In this document: one piece after another, positions 1-26,309 of the stretch
How positions within the stretch are numbered: position 1 is the stretch's first letter
Layout: each line of letters begins with the position of its first letter
Source of the DNA: Unio delphinus
Lineage: Eukaryota > Mollusca > Bivalvia > Unionida > Unionidae
DNA length: 64,000 nt
Assembly (NCBI GenBank): GCA_029339505.1
Contig: JAQISU010000094.1
Location: 8,946,501 to 9,010,500 of the forward strand
Reading direction: 5' to 3'
The notes under the pieces: generated by a model
Told to the model about the DNA's origin: nothing
The model's database searches: none
What the model saw: the letters and a program-made list of their open reading frames with translations, nothing else
Translations under genes and position numbers: made by a program

Positions 1-3000
1 GACTGATGGCTTTGTGCCTGTCTAGTGAGCTCCAAGATTAGCATACAGGCAAAATAAAAATAAGTTATGTAAAGTTAATATAGTTAATTTGAGCCAAATA
101 TTGACTATTTTATGCGCAAAAGATGAAAAATAATGGATAAAAAACAACTCTGTTGTTCTTGTAAATCATGTCATAGAAAAGGATAGAGGACACTCTTGGT
201 CCACTTGTAGATAGTTCACTTGTATCATAAAGAATATTCTGGTATGAGTATTTTAGGTAATTTATTAAAGATATGGTATTCCTTCCTATTTTGATTTTAA
301 TTGTCCTGCTCTAATTGTCCATTTTTGGGGGGTAAACATTTGTACCTTGAAATTGAAAATGCGATTCCTAAGTTAGTTAGATAATCATTTTTGAGGTCTC
401 CACTACATGTAGAAGCCTGGAGTTTAGGTTCTCACTTTATCAGTAATGCATTTTTGGATAATTTAATTGCATTGAAATTAATACATGTGTTCTTGAACTC
501 ATCTATATTACATGGATAATATATTGGAGGAAATGAAAAGACCACACCTTATGTATATCATTCAGTTATCTCCCTTACACCAGACATTACATTTCAAGAA
601 ATAAAACCCCACATTTTAAATTACTGTGTAGGAAAATAAAGAGAAGATTTGTAAAGTATCATATTAGCCCTTGGTCTTGATGCAAATTGAACTTGAAGTA
701 CTTTAATAATTTCTCCCAGTAAAGTTTACAAGTTTGAAAACTGATCAAACATGCTTTGTTTGGTTTCGGTATTTTTCTGCCTAACCGATGCCCATTATTG
801 TTAATTTCATATGTAGAAGAAATATGAATTACATGCATCTATATTATCTACATTATTCATCCTTTTATATTAGCTGCGAATGAACACCATTTCACCTGAA
901 ATTTGGTGCCTGTAAGGGATGTTATAGCACAGGTGCTTTTTTATTGTACCTGCACCTATGGTCTACTGCCTCCAAATATTGTCCAAGGTAATGTCATCAA
1001 CCTTTCGCTTCTCATTTTTCTCATTGGTGCTTTTGTCTCCTTTAATTCCATTATCATTAGCTACATCTCCCATTTAGATACACACTTTCCTCCTGTTTTT
1101 AAATCCTTTGGACTCACTATACTCATTGTTAAACTTAAGCCTTTTTCTGTACTTTAGTCCCCATTTCCACCCCCAAATCCAACACAACCACTTAGAAAGC
1201 TGTTATCTACTTTATTTGGTGTCAGATCGGCTTATTACATCAATTGTATTCACTACACAAAGGAGGGAAGCTTTCTATTTGTATCACAAAGAGGCTGGGT
1301 AGCTTGACCTTTGTGTGAGGACTGGAGGTTACTGACCTCATTCATATGCTGACAGTGTAAAGTGTTCAAAGCTAAGACTTTATAATCAGATTGGGCCATG
1401 TCCACCTGTCCCTGTTGTTACTTTCTGTGTTCATGAAACAAATATAAGTCCTTTATTTTAGATCAAAATGTCGCTTTAAGAGTAGAACTGGTACATGCTA
1501 ACTAGTGCGTTGACCTTTGACCTTACTATTAAACAAATATGACATAATATGATTTATCCCATATCACCAAAGTGAAGTTCGATAAGTGCTAATATGAATA
1601 AAACACAACTCATATTTAAAAGAATTCATTTTATTTTAAAAGATGAGTTTGATAGTGAAGCAAAAGTATGAAAACAATAGTTCAAACAGCTCAATAACAT
1701 TTCTACACACAATCATATAAAACATAGCTGAGTACCTCATAAAATTGTTTTTGACAAGCGAGACTAGGTACATTTGTTACTTATATAGTCCCAAGCTATT
1801 TCATAGATTATAGGAAAGATCAAGGTTTGCTATAGGTATAACGGTACCAATTGCGCAAGTCCAGATGGTTGGAACTTAAAGGGTAGGGTCCATTGCATTC
1901 AGAAATAAACAACAACACAAGCTTTGATTGGTAGATTATGTAAGAGTTGTACTTTCTGTTAGGCTTAAAAAAAGCTTAGCCTCTTGGCAACATCTGAATT
2001 TATGCTAATTCCTATATAGATCATATTTTGTATTTTTTATGATTTTTTGAAAATGTGATACACATGACTGAAAATACGTATGTTGTGACTAGATAACTCA
2101 TACCCCTGTCTAGTTCCATCAGAGTTATCTCTCTTAAATGAAATGGAGTACCTGGTTCTATCATTGTCAAATTAACAATCTAACATTGTTCTCTATGACA
2201 GTGTGTGACATGCATGCTGATGTAGGACAGAAAGTATATTTATTTCACAAAGCATTAGCATTGAGGTCTATGTAAAAAAACATTTGCTACCGTGATACCT
2301 GACACGTGATTGAGTTAACCAGTGAGTCACTGAGCGTTCGTCGGTTTTGAAAAACCCATAACTTGTGAACTTTGAAAGTCATCAATTTGCATTTCTTCTT
2401 TTCAGACTTAAGAATGAAATCGTAAGAAAAAGTAGACTGAAGAATAGAAGAAATAATGTCTTAGCTATATATAATTAGAATAGATGTACATTAATACTAA
2501 TAACAGCACCGCTACACCCAACTAAGATGAACCTGTGTCCCAATTATTGTAGTTGCCGTGTGCAAATTTGACAAAATGGAAACTTACAGTGAAATGTCTG
2601 AAGTGAGATGTATAATGTCCGATGTTTTTCAATATAAATGAATAGATTGATGACACGAAACCGTAGCCTATTCTCATGGACGGCGACATTTACAAGTATA
2701 TAATCTCATCAAAAGCAGTAGATAGAAAATAAATGAAGAACTCTAAAACTTTTCAAAGTTACAACTAAGTGGCAATATGGATACAATTATCCCGAAAGGT
2801 GAAATACTCTCATCGTAATCAGTTTTTTTTAAAGCAAACGAATCTTACATTAATTGTACCATGGTGGTGGTTGTTGATGGGAGGGGGGGGGGGTGTAGTC
2901 GAGAGACAAGGGAATCATGCATGGGTGATTTCAAGACACAATGTTGCAAGTGGTTGGCCTCATTAGGTCGAAAACATAGTAACAGGACTCGAGTTGATCT

Positions 3001-3035
3001 CAGTACGCGTTATTGTATGTGAAAAAAGCAATGTG
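1..3035. other. Intergenic, nothing recognised
   Basis: AT-rich unique-looking sequence. The short open frames here (for example 903-1157) have low complexity and no recognisable motif or splice context. A run of G occupies about 2882-2893. No RNA gene or transposon is recognised. Confidence 0.5.
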
Positions 3036-3039
3036 AAAT

Positions 3040-3180
3040 GTTGATAGGACAAAATTGTTTAAAGGGACAAACGTATTTATGGGACAATGGAAATTTAATA
3101 TAGAGGTGACACTTTTAGGAATGTTTATAGGGACAAAAGTGTTCATGTGTAGAAAGGTTTATAGGGTCGAAGGGAAGTGC
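3040..3180. repeat. Degenerate short tandem repeat (about 20-30 bp)
   Basis: Units of the form 'gggacaaa.gt.tttat' recur with many changes ('gggacaaacgtatttat', 'gggacaaaagtgttcat', 'gggtcgaaggg'). A similar array lies at 34550-34690. Confidence 0.4.
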
Positions 3181-3394
3181 AGTAGAAAAGAGTATTAAGT
3201 TTGAATTGTCAACGTAGACACACATACACACATACACACATAAACACGAACAAACTATCAGTCGTGTCCTGTGTTAGTATCTAGTTGAAAAATATAAGTT
3301 AAAATCTCACAAACATATTCACACACACATATCATTAAATACCGCATAAAATACTACCAAGTACACCATTGTATACCATCCAACAAGCCAAAAC

Positions 3395-3861
3395 ATTATC
3401 TGAAAACATTTAGTGTTAGTTTAGAATGTAAACAAAGCAGATTAAATCTCATATATCCTTAAACACCAACTATATCATCTAACACCCCATCACAATGCTA
3501 TCCATTACTCCACCTATACCATCCATCACCATACAGACAATCCCAAAACGCCATGTGTTAGCAGAGTGTACGGGAAAGATGAAATCTAACAAACACGAAA
3601 TCCAAAACATTACTTGTACCATTCAGACCCTTTACACAATCTATCATCAGACGGCCTGTGTTAGCTTAGAGTTTTAGAGAATAATAAATCTCTCAAGATA
3701 TGCCATTATTTACACTACAAAGCGTACAAATATGCCATCCAAAGTTCCAATACTATTCAACACCTCTTACACACTACCTATACTAGAAGCGCTCTGTGTT
3801 TAATTGAAGTTTAAGTGAAGAAGATAAGATCTTGCAAACATTACGTGTCCCATTCAAACCC

Positions 3862-3910
<49 letters not shown>

Positions 3911-4180
3911 TCCCAAACGCCCTGTGTTATTTTAAAGTTTTAGAGAAGGAGTAGAAATCAGACTAAATATACCATACTTTACACCACAACATATAATATT
4001 CAACACACCACTATACCATCCAAGATTCCTATTTCATTCAACACCCATTACACACTATCCCCCCCCCAAGAAAAGACGACGCTTTAGCTTACAGTTTAAG
4101 AGAATTAGATGAAATCTAATAAACATAATATCTCTCACATTATAAATATACTATCCATCACACCACTATACCATCTATGT
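3395..4180. repeat. Degenerate satellite-like array, unit about 100-160 bp
   Basis: A block reading roughly 'cgcc.tgtgttag..tagagtttta.agaa' followed by 'gatgaaatct' and then by 'accatcca'-rich sequence recurs near 3404, 3552, 3655, 3795, 3921 and 4082. Spacing varies from 103 to 161 bp, so this is an old array or nested short repeats. A (CA)n tract sits inside it. No coding potential is seen. Confidence 0.5.
3865..3908. repeat. (AC)n microsatellite
   Basis: Uninterrupted AC dinucleotides inside the degenerate satellite. Confidence 0.95.
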
Positions 4181-4504
4181 TGTCATAGTCTATGTGTATG
4201 AGTATTTTCCTAAAGTTTAAACAAATCAAAATACAACAATTATGGATAAAGAGACTGACAAATTGTTTCCCATTTGCAATCCTAAAGCGCGTACCTTTCA
4301 TTTCAGTTTTGTCTAAATCACGACCCAGATCGATACAGAGAGGTGAAAAAGCATGTATTCATACAGTGTCAATAAAACCAAAACACACCAATCTTGTTTT
4401 ACAAAGTCAAGATCAAGAGATAATTACGTCATCTTTCTGGTTTATTCTCTCCTTTTTAGAAGTAACAATTAAATTTCACAACACATCACTAAACGTCAAA
4501 CTGT

Positions 4505-4547
4505 TTCTTCTTCTTCTTCTTCTTCTTCTTCTTCTTCTTCTTCTTCT

Positions 4548-4621
<74 letters not shown>

Positions 4622-4650
4622 CTCTGTCTCTGTCTCTCTGTCTCTCTCCA
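4505..4650. repeat. (TTC)n(TC)n compound microsatellite
   Basis: TTC triplets give way to TC dinucleotides and then to TCTCTG variants. Long open frames across it on both strands (Leu/Ser-rich on +, Lys/Arg/Glu-rich on -) exist only because of the repeat and are not genes. Confidence 0.95.
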
Positions 4651-5673
4651 CCATTGGATTTTGAATTTCTTTACAGCCACATATTTTCTCATCGCCACTT
4701 CTTTCTCTTTAGAACTTTTTTCCTCTTTCTCCCCTTGTTTATTCTATGTTGCCATATTTTCCTAGTGTCAAGTGCCTTACCATCACCCATGTTTGATTCC
4801 CTTATCTCTCGATTACCCCACCTTATTAAATTCCCTTTGTCCGTTGATTCAATAGATATTCTGGCAACTGGCTTGTCCCTCGTTTCAATATTAATTTCTT
4901 TGCATCGAAGAACCTGGTCCCACAGTCGCCCCATTAACTACTTGCATGTACAAATTTGCTCTACAAATGAATCCCTGCTAGGCAATCACCTGTCCTAAGA
5001 CGCCATTTATCTCTGTGAAAGAAGTAGCTACATAAATCAGGTTTCACTGTTCATCAAAGTATACGTATACTTGCAGGTATATTTTTGTTAAACAGGATCC
5101 TCTGGCAAATGAAACTGGAATAATTAATTCACAAAAGACAGTTTTGTTACATAAGGTTATGTTTAGGATACATAATTCTTTAGTTACTGTTCTGATTAGT
5201 CATAGTTACTTCCCATTTTCGCTCAGACAGCAAAAAGCACCCTTGCGGATACAATGAATACAAATAAAAACAATTTAAACGATACATAAAGGAAAATTAA
5301 AGTAAGATTAAAATTGCTATTTTATTAATAGGCAATATGCTTAGCGTTTACATGTGTTTAAGTTCTTCATGTATCGGCATAATTCATTAACAATATTATT
5401 TTCATTCAAAATCAAATAACATTTTGACTGTTGAGATGCATTGCAATTCTCGTTCATTTTGTTGTGCCATACAAAACATTTACATTTAAATTACTTTGTT
5501 TTGTTAGGTCTCCACATGGTATATCTGTGTTTAAAACATCAGCTTGAATTATCAACAGAAGCGGAAAGTATCTTTCACAATAATGATCCAGAATCTATTT
5601 TGAGCCCATTCCAAAACCGTCTCAAAACTTAAACATTTCTGCATATTCTTTTTTTTTTAGGAGATATTTGCAA
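4651..5673. other. Intergenic, nothing recognised
   Basis: No open frame with a recognisable motif, no obvious repeat, and no splice-bounded exon were found. Confidence 0.45.
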
Positions 5674-5920
5674 TCCCAATGGCCGAGTGGTCCAAAGCGC
5701 TTTCCGTTACGGATCACTGCCGTCTCACCTCTGTCTGTGTGGGTTCGAGTCTAAAATTCGGCTAATGCAGTTATGTGAGAAAGCTTGCCAGTAGCTTCTG
5801 GTGGGTCGGTGGTTCTTTCTGGGGGTTTTCCCGGGTTCTTCCTCCACCAGTAATACTGGCCGCCATGTATATCGTGTGCTAAAAAATGGCGTTAAACCCT
5901 AAAACAACAATCAACAGCAG
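5674..5920 (+). mobile_element. tRNA-derived SINE, molluscan type (family 1)
   Basis: The head resembles a Ser/Leu tRNA: A box 'ggccgagtggtcc' and B box 'gggttcgagtc' about 50 bp later. A conserved body follows ('gtgagaaagcttgccagtag', 'ttcctccaccagtaatactg'), then 'tggccgccatgtat' and a 3' end 'ggcgttaaaccctaaaacaa' with a CAA-rich tail. It is the most complete of the four copies in the window. Confidence 0.85.
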
Positions 5921-6492
5921 TTCTAAAGAGTCATCGAACCTTCGTTAATAGTTTTACATAGGAACTTTAACGATCGTGCTAATCATTTTTATACATACGT
6001 GTATTCCGTTCTTGTAATATATTTTAAACTATCCCATAACCTTTATCCTTTTGTTTGATCTGATTCTTAAAGATTATTTGACTCAGTTAATTTATATTAA
6101 GAGGAAAATATATCCGGAATGATATGTTTCGATTTTTTACGGAAAAATTTTATATTTATATTCCTACGAGTTTATGCTCTGTAAAACGGTAACAAGGCAG
6201 GGGTGGTAACAACACGTTTTGCAAAATTATACAAATAATTTATTTTGGTGGAAAAGATTGTAAAAATGGAAAAAGAACTTAGTTTTAAGATTCAAATCCA
6301 AACATAGTAAAAGAACAATCCACGAATTGTTTACCAAAGAATAATTCAGGATAACCGATATTCTGAAGACAGCATCATCTCTAGTAAATAAATGTACATC
6401 ACAATAGTATGTAATGAAAAATAAAAATGAATTTAAACCTGACAAAAATATTAAATATAAACAAATATATGAAGTCAGATATACGTAACAAA
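5921..6492. other. Intergenic, nothing recognised
   Basis: AT-rich, without supported genes or repeats. Confidence 0.4.
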
Positions 6493-6640
<148 letters not shown>

Positions 6641-6896
6641 CAATGATACTTCAAGTATTAAAAGTTCTTGAGTTTCTATTTTCAAATCCTCAAACACAAT
6701 ATAAATATCATTTTGTTTAACGTCTTCTTTAGTCGGATTCTAGAACAATTACAAACATAATACCAAATGTTGGGCACATTAAAGCAGTTATTAGACAAAT
6801 GCTTGAATGTTTCTCCAGTATTACAAAAACATATTTTGTCATTAACTCATTCTTATTTATCCGAAAATCTAATGGCTGAGTGATTGAATGGTTATT

Positions 6897-7117
6897 GTGT
6901 CATTTATTTCTCATTAGTATATACTGATTTTATTTTTCATGGCTAATCAGAAAGTTGAGATCGATGTTTAGTCTGTGTCATTTATTTTTGATTATTATAT
7001 ACTGATTTGATTTTTCATGGCTAATCTGATATTAGAGAACGATGTTTAGTCTGTGTCATTTATTTCTCATTATTATATACTGATTTGATTTCCCATGGCT
7101 AATCTGTTATTCGAGTG
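6897..7117. repeat. 78-bp tandem repeat, three copies
   Basis: Units start at 6897, 6975 and 7053, exactly 78 bp apart, each beginning 'gtgtcatttattt' and containing 'catggctaatc' and 'cgatgtttagtct'. The third is partial. One further separate copy lies at 8428-8535. Confidence 0.85.
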
Positions 7118-7334
7118 TAACGTAATCGAGCTGACACCATTTGAGACTGGGCAGGGTTTCAATAAATAACAAACATGTATGTGAGTGACAATGAAAATAT
7201 ACTACCCTTACACTAATGAGTAGGAAACACGAGAATAACATAAATACAAGGGCACATAATATGAATATACAACAAATAAGTAATTTTATTCGACTACTAT
7301 ATCAAACGCATGTAGTAAAATACTACTATACGGA

Positions 7335-7478
7335 ATATATGTAGTCAAACACTCTTGTTACAAAATTCATGTAGTCAAACACTGCTGTTATTACATTCAT
7401 GTAGTCAAACACTACTGTTACAAAATTCATGTAGTCAAACACTACTGTTATTACATTCATGTAGTCAAACACTACAGT
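7335..7478. repeat. 30-bp minisatellite, dimeric pattern
   Basis: The core 'catgtagtcaaacact' recurs every 30 bp, about five times. Unit ends alternate between 'gttacaaaatt' and 'gttattacatt', so the effective period is 60 bp. Confidence 0.85.
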
Positions 7479-8188
7479 GAAGCACTACGTCGATATCACT
7501 ACACGTGTATCTAGTGTTGACTCGGCCCGTTTTCCGGCACGGTCACTCCCACCCTCCAGACTTGTACCTATACGGGGGCACTAAACTGGCGGTTTAAAAT
7601 CGTAATGGTGCACCAGACATCCTCATATTCATACACTCATCCGGCTAATCATACCCAGTGAGCTGAATAAGGAAAAGAAAGAACTTTCCTAATAGTCTAC
7701 TTTAATTGTAACTACTTTAAAAATATATGACGGTTAGGAATTGGCTAATATAACCCGCCTGAAATATGGCGTAGGAATGGTATGCCATTAAAAGAGAAAT
7801 GCGATATACTAAAACATTAATCAATACCTAGTATGTTTTCAACATTGGTCATAGTAGTGACCAGATCAAATTATCAACATGGGTATGCACGTGTCCATAT
7901 CCCTGTTAATAATCCGAGTCGTATCATCTCGCTACCAACTTTCATAGGTCATACCCTCTTAATAAATTGAATTCCAAGTAGTACTATAAAATAACTCAAC
8001 CATATAATACAGCATTGAACGTGTTTTACAAAACTGAATATTAGTTGTAAAATGAAAATAAGAGTTGATTAAAAAACATACAATTTACCCAACTCTTTGG
8101 CTCAAACAAAATGAAATGGCAATCTCGCCCCGACACCTAGATACATTTAGAGCTTCTCTCTAGTGGTTGTCCCCTTTAATATTTCTAC

Positions 8189-8191
<3 letters not shown>
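7479..8191. other. Intergenic, nothing recognised
   Basis: No convincing gene, transposon or tandem repeat. Confidence 0.4.

Positions 8192-8280
<89 letters not shown>
8192..8280. repeat. (TA)n microsatellite
   Basis: About 89 bp of uninterrupted TA. Confidence 0.95.
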
Positions 8281-8283
<3 letters not shown>

Positions 8284-8427
8284 ATGCGCATTGGTGCCGT
8301 GCAAGCAATAAAGGCGTCACGCGATACAAGAAAAAGTATATTTAAAAAAAGTATTATGGCGCATGAAACACGACACCTTGGTAATAATATAAAAAGAATG
8401 GTGGTCTAACTGGGCCATATCGGGCAT

Positions 8428-8535
8428 ATCGTCACATTGAGATCGATGTTTAGTGTTATTTATTTCTCATTAGTATATACTGATTTGATTTTCCATGGCT
8501 AATCTGATATTCTATATCGATATTTATTCTGTGTT
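8428..8535. repeat. Isolated copy of the 78-bp repeat
   Basis: Contains 'gagatcgatgtttagt', 'tatttctcattagtatatac' and 'ccatggctaatctgatatt', matching the units at 6897-7117, about 1.3 kb away in the same orientation. Confidence 0.75.
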
Positions 8536-9230
8536 GCATAACCATATCAGAATTCGTACAGTATTTTAAACTGTCAGAATGTCGATTTTCTTAAATGCAC
8601 ATCATCGAACTTTTGGATTAATCATAATATACTTTAATCAACATTCGCATTGCACAATTAAATATATATTTAAATTCTACAAGAAAATGTTATGTAATAA
8701 ATACTAAACTAAATTAATGTTTTATCTCAAATTCGTTGTACCGATTTGGAAACAACAAATAATAAGATTTATATTAAAATCACGTACAGTGGAGTAGTGC
8801 CTGGACGATTTATTCATTTCATAATGATGTGACAAGCTGAACTGCATATACTAACAGTGTTCAGTTTGTTCTACCAAAAGTTTATTCATTTCTTGCAAAT
8901 TTACCTATATTGCCTTTTTGTTTCGTTTAATTGACAAAGATTTCTTGATACAAAAGTTAGTATGTAAGGAGACACAAGAACTAGAAGCAGTGTTACATAC
9001 TATATAAATATTAAGTTTTTGTGTCCCTCCAACATACCATCAAATTGTAAACTAATATATCCATTTATCCATGAACATAAATAGCTGGAGTAATTGTTTC
9101 CAACAGGACCGTATCTCGCATAGCTTCTACTGATTATGTCACTAAAATAATTTTTGATAATAAAACATGTACACTCTCTAACATGTTATTTGTGGCTATT
9201 CAGTGGTGTCCACATATAAGGCTTGACCAG
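8536..9230. other. Intergenic, nothing recognised
   Basis: AT-rich sequence without a supported feature. Confidence 0.4.
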
Positions 9231-9234
9231 ACTA

Positions 9235-9600
<366 letters not shown>

Positions 9601-10028
9601 CAAAGGCAGATATATGCATCATGTATTTAAATTTGCTATTATAAACTTCCTTTTCCAATGTACCTGTCGCATAGGATCACTCAATATTTCTTTAACTGTA
9701 TGAAACAAATTAGACTCAGTACGCGGATAACCCTAGAAGTTTGTAAAGGCAGCCAACTGAAACCGGGACATGTGTCATATTCGAGGTTAAATTTAGACTG
9801 AAGCGATAAGGTGTGTTAGCTTGTAGTCGTTGAAGGTGAAGATCACTAGACTACATAATGTGATTATTCTTTGTGGAAAATATACCAACGGAAAAGACAA
9901 CTCTGGTCCAAAGCAGACATGAAGGTTTCGTCGATAATTCATTTATACTTCTTGAAATTAATGACTATACAAAAAAAGCTGCCGACATTTGTATTGGGAT
10001 CAATTTATTGTGAATTTTCACAACAAAC
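9601..10028 (+). other. Upstream region / 5' UTR of gene A
   Basis: Sequence before the gene A start. No convincing TATA box or initiator was found. The transcription start cannot be placed without RNA data. Confidence 0.3.
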
Positions 10029-23118
<13,090 letters not shown>

Positions 23119-23197
23119 CATGCAGATTGCACTAACAATTTAAATATGATGTGTAATGTTTAACTAATAATATAAATATGAAAAATGTAAACACACA

Positions 23198-23203
<6 letters not shown>

Positions 23204-23285
<82 letters not shown>
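23204..23285. repeat. (AT)n microsatellite
   Basis: About 80 bp of AT. Confidence 0.95.
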
Positions 23286-23288
<3 letters not shown>

Positions 23289-23731
23289 TTACTTACCAAA
23301 TACAATGTTATGATGCGCTGTACGAAACGTTATGAGCAACTACGCTTAAATGAACTTCGTTTTTTTACTTTTGTCTTTTATTATACCTGTATGTTTTATT
23401 ATACCTGTATGAGAAATATGCTAAATTGCTGAATTGTGACTTAAGGTCACTTAATCCTACTTAATATGTTGTACTATAAAAGATTATCGCTTCCTGTGGT
23501 TGACTCCTTTTTAAATAGAGATTTCCATTATAAGATCAAACGCAGTGAATTGTTATGTTCTTTCAATCACAGTTTATACCAATATGACACGGACAAATTC
23601 CGAAAATGATCAGGTTTTACAGAATGTCAATGAGGGGTTCTGCATGTTAAGCGCACGTGGTTGTGACTTGTGTGGATCGAAAATGTATTTGCAGTTAGAT
23701 GTGCATTATATATTTATTTTTATATTTTCAG

Positions 23732-23787
23732 TGCTTGTTCAAAATAGGACAGGTATAAGAGATTTTGATCTGAATACTGGTGGCTGA
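23732..23787 (+). CDS. Possible alternative last exon of gene A
   Basis: A pyrimidine-rich acceptor 'ttttatattttcag' is followed in phase 1 by VLVQNRTGIRDFDLNTGG and TGA. It could replace exon 3 and give another tail. Only splice-signal and phase arguments support it. Confidence 0.22.
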
Positions 23788-23925
23788 AGAGAACCTAAGA
23801 TGAATAATGGAAACTTGATAAGTGAACAGCCACTTGACACAGCCATGTTTAAAAAGGGTATAATTTGCATACTCTTTGTATAATTTTAATGCCACAAATA
23901 TAGTTTTCTTCGGTAGTATTCGCAT

Positions 23926-25315
23926 GTAGGAACATGAACATATTGCCAAGCCTTGCACACAAAGGGACCATTTTTATAAATAGTGTTCACAGTAGGAACA
24001 TGAAAATGCCGCAAAGCCTTGCACACAAAGCAACTTTATGATGAATAGTGTTCACAAATAGGAACATGAAAATGCCGCCAAGACTTGCACACAGAGAGAC
24101 TTTATGATGAATAGTGTTCACAAGTAGGCACATGAAAATGCCGCCAAGACTTGCATACAAAGAGACTTTCTGATGAATAGTGTTCACAAGTAGGAATATG
24201 AAACTGCCGCCAAAACTTGCACACAAAGGGACTTTCTGATGAATAGTGTTCACAAGTAGGCACATGAAAATGCCGCCAAGACTTGCATACAAAGAGACTT
24301 TCTGATGAATAGTGTTCACAAGTAGGAACATGAAACTGCCGCCAAAGCTTGCACAAAAAGGGACTTTCTGATGAATAGTGTTCAGAAGTAGGCACATGAA
24401 AATGCCGCCAAGACTTGCATACAAAAAGACTTTCTGATGAATAGTGTTCACAAGTAGGAACATGAAACTGCCGCCAAGCCTTGCAAACAAAGAGACTTTA
24501 TGATGAATAGTGTTCACAAGTAGGAACATGAAACTGCCGCCAAGCCTTGCACACAAAGAAACTTGATGATGAATAGTGTTCAGAAGTAGGCACATGAAAA
24601 TGCCGCTAAGCCTTGCACACAAAGAGACTTTATGATGAATAGTGTTCGCAAGTAGGTACATGAAACTGCCGCCAAAACTTGCACACAAAGAGACTTTATG
24701 ATGAATAGTGTTCACAAGTAGGCACATGACAATGCCGCCAAGCCTTGCACACAAAGAGACTTTGTGATGAATAGTGTTCACAAATAGGAACATTAAACTG
24801 CCGCCAAGACTTGCATACAAAGAGACTTTTTGATGAATAGTGTTCACAAGTAGGCACATGAAAATGCCGCCAAGACATGCATACAAAGAGACTTTCTCAT
24901 GAATAGTGTTCACAAGTAGGAACATGAAACTGCCGCCAAAACTTGCACAAAAAGGGACTTTTTGATGAATAGTGTTCACAAGTAGGCACATGAAACTGCC
25001 GCCAAGACTTGCAGACAAAGAGACTTTCTCATGAATAGTGTTCACAAGTAGGAACATGAAACTGCCGCCAAAACATGCACAAAAAGAGACTTTCTGATGA
25101 ATAGTGTTCAGAAGTAGGCACATGAAAATGCCGCTAAGCCTTGCACACAAAGAGACTTTATGATGAATAGTGTTCACAAGTAGGAACATGAAACTGCCGC
25201 CAAAACTTGCACACAAAGAGACTTTATGATGAATAGTGTTCACAAGTAGGCACATGAAAATGCCACCAAGCATTGCACAAAAAGAGACTTTCTGATGAAT
25301 AGTGTTTACAAGTTG
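23926..25315 (-). repeat. 66-bp minisatellite, about 21 copies, open on the minus strand
   Basis: The unit contains 'gatgaatagtgttcacaagt', 'aggcacatgaaaatgccgcc' and 'aagacttgcatacaaagaga' (+ strand). Because 66 is a multiple of three, the minus strand stays open for 445 codons (25324-23987) with a 22-residue repeat of the type LVNTIHQKVSLCASLGGSFM. Parts of a second minus frame are also open. Unit variants alternate ('aacatg' versus 'cacatg'), giving a 132-bp dimer over much of the array. Variation between units often changes the residue, and no promoter, splice signal or signal peptide is obvious, so I treat it as a minisatellite rather than a gene. Confidence 0.85.
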
Positions 25316-25324
25316 TCTTCTCAT

Positions 25325-26300
25325 CTTACCTCCTGTTGGATTATAGAAGAAGAACTTGACACATTTAATTAACTTTTTTGGGATGTGTTTACACTGTAAA
25401 GTCGTTATTTTAGAGATATTTCACATAATGCAAATTGTAGCCAGAAGTCTCATTAACCAACATTTATCACTCATGATTTCATATTTGCAACATTCTATAT
25501 ATCCTGAACTTCGTTTTCCATGCATCACTTGGATCGTATTGTGACAAACGAAATTGAAAGTGTTTTGCAAATAATTCCAAATAGAGAAAAGAATGATTGT
25601 CTTTCAATCCACTATATTCCATGATGAAATTGAAACGTGTCTCAGGTTTTCGTCCATCAGACGTATCGAAGTCTATTATATATACATCTTTTTGATTCGT
25701 GCCTGACATGGATCAAGTGTATCGTTTTCTTTCGAAAATTATTTTGACTGCAAATTTTGATTATGCGTGCAAAGTATGTAGATAATGAAAATGTGCTATT
25801 GCCATACCTATGCGATTCTGAGAAAATAAATGTATATTTTGAATACTTTAAATATATATTTGATGACAATGTTATAGCGTGTTATGTGTTCTGTCTCATT
25901 GCTAAAAGTATGTTATATGCATGCCTCCTATGGAATGTAATTCATACACCTATGTCCACCCTAGACCTTGCTAACCATTTTGAAAGAATCATCTGCGTAT
26001 GATTATTGGTTGAAACTTATTGTTAAAAATGATATACACAAATTGCGATCATATACGAAACAATACATAAACAAAATGACTATTGTGAAAACAATTTAAA
26101 TCCTAAAAACATTTATTGCAAACATATCATACATTATATATAGTATTTTAAAGATAAATCACTGTAGCAGTTTATTATTTAATATCATTAACGTTTCGAC
26201 GGACTTCGGTTATTTAACGTATGTAGAGAGAATATTTGTCAGCACCAGACATTTCTAAATTTCTATTTTTTAAAATTAAGATGCCGGGTATTCCAATATC
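25325..26300. other. Intergenic, nothing recognised
   Basis: No supported gene; short frames only. Confidence 0.4.
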
Positions 26301-26309
26301 AGTTTCATA

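Noticed and set aside
4192..4998. 268-codon open frame
   Set aside because: Most of its length is a Leu/Ser run made by the (TTC)n(TC)n microsatellite; the ends have no domain and no splice context.
5674..5760. A tRNA gene
   Set aside because: A and B boxes are present, but the cloverleaf is not preserved and a SINE body follows directly. The same holds for 33782, 60095 and 61593.
24102..24395. Second-frame repeat protein in the 66-bp array
   Set aside because: A shadow of the same minisatellite; open only because unit length is divisible by three.
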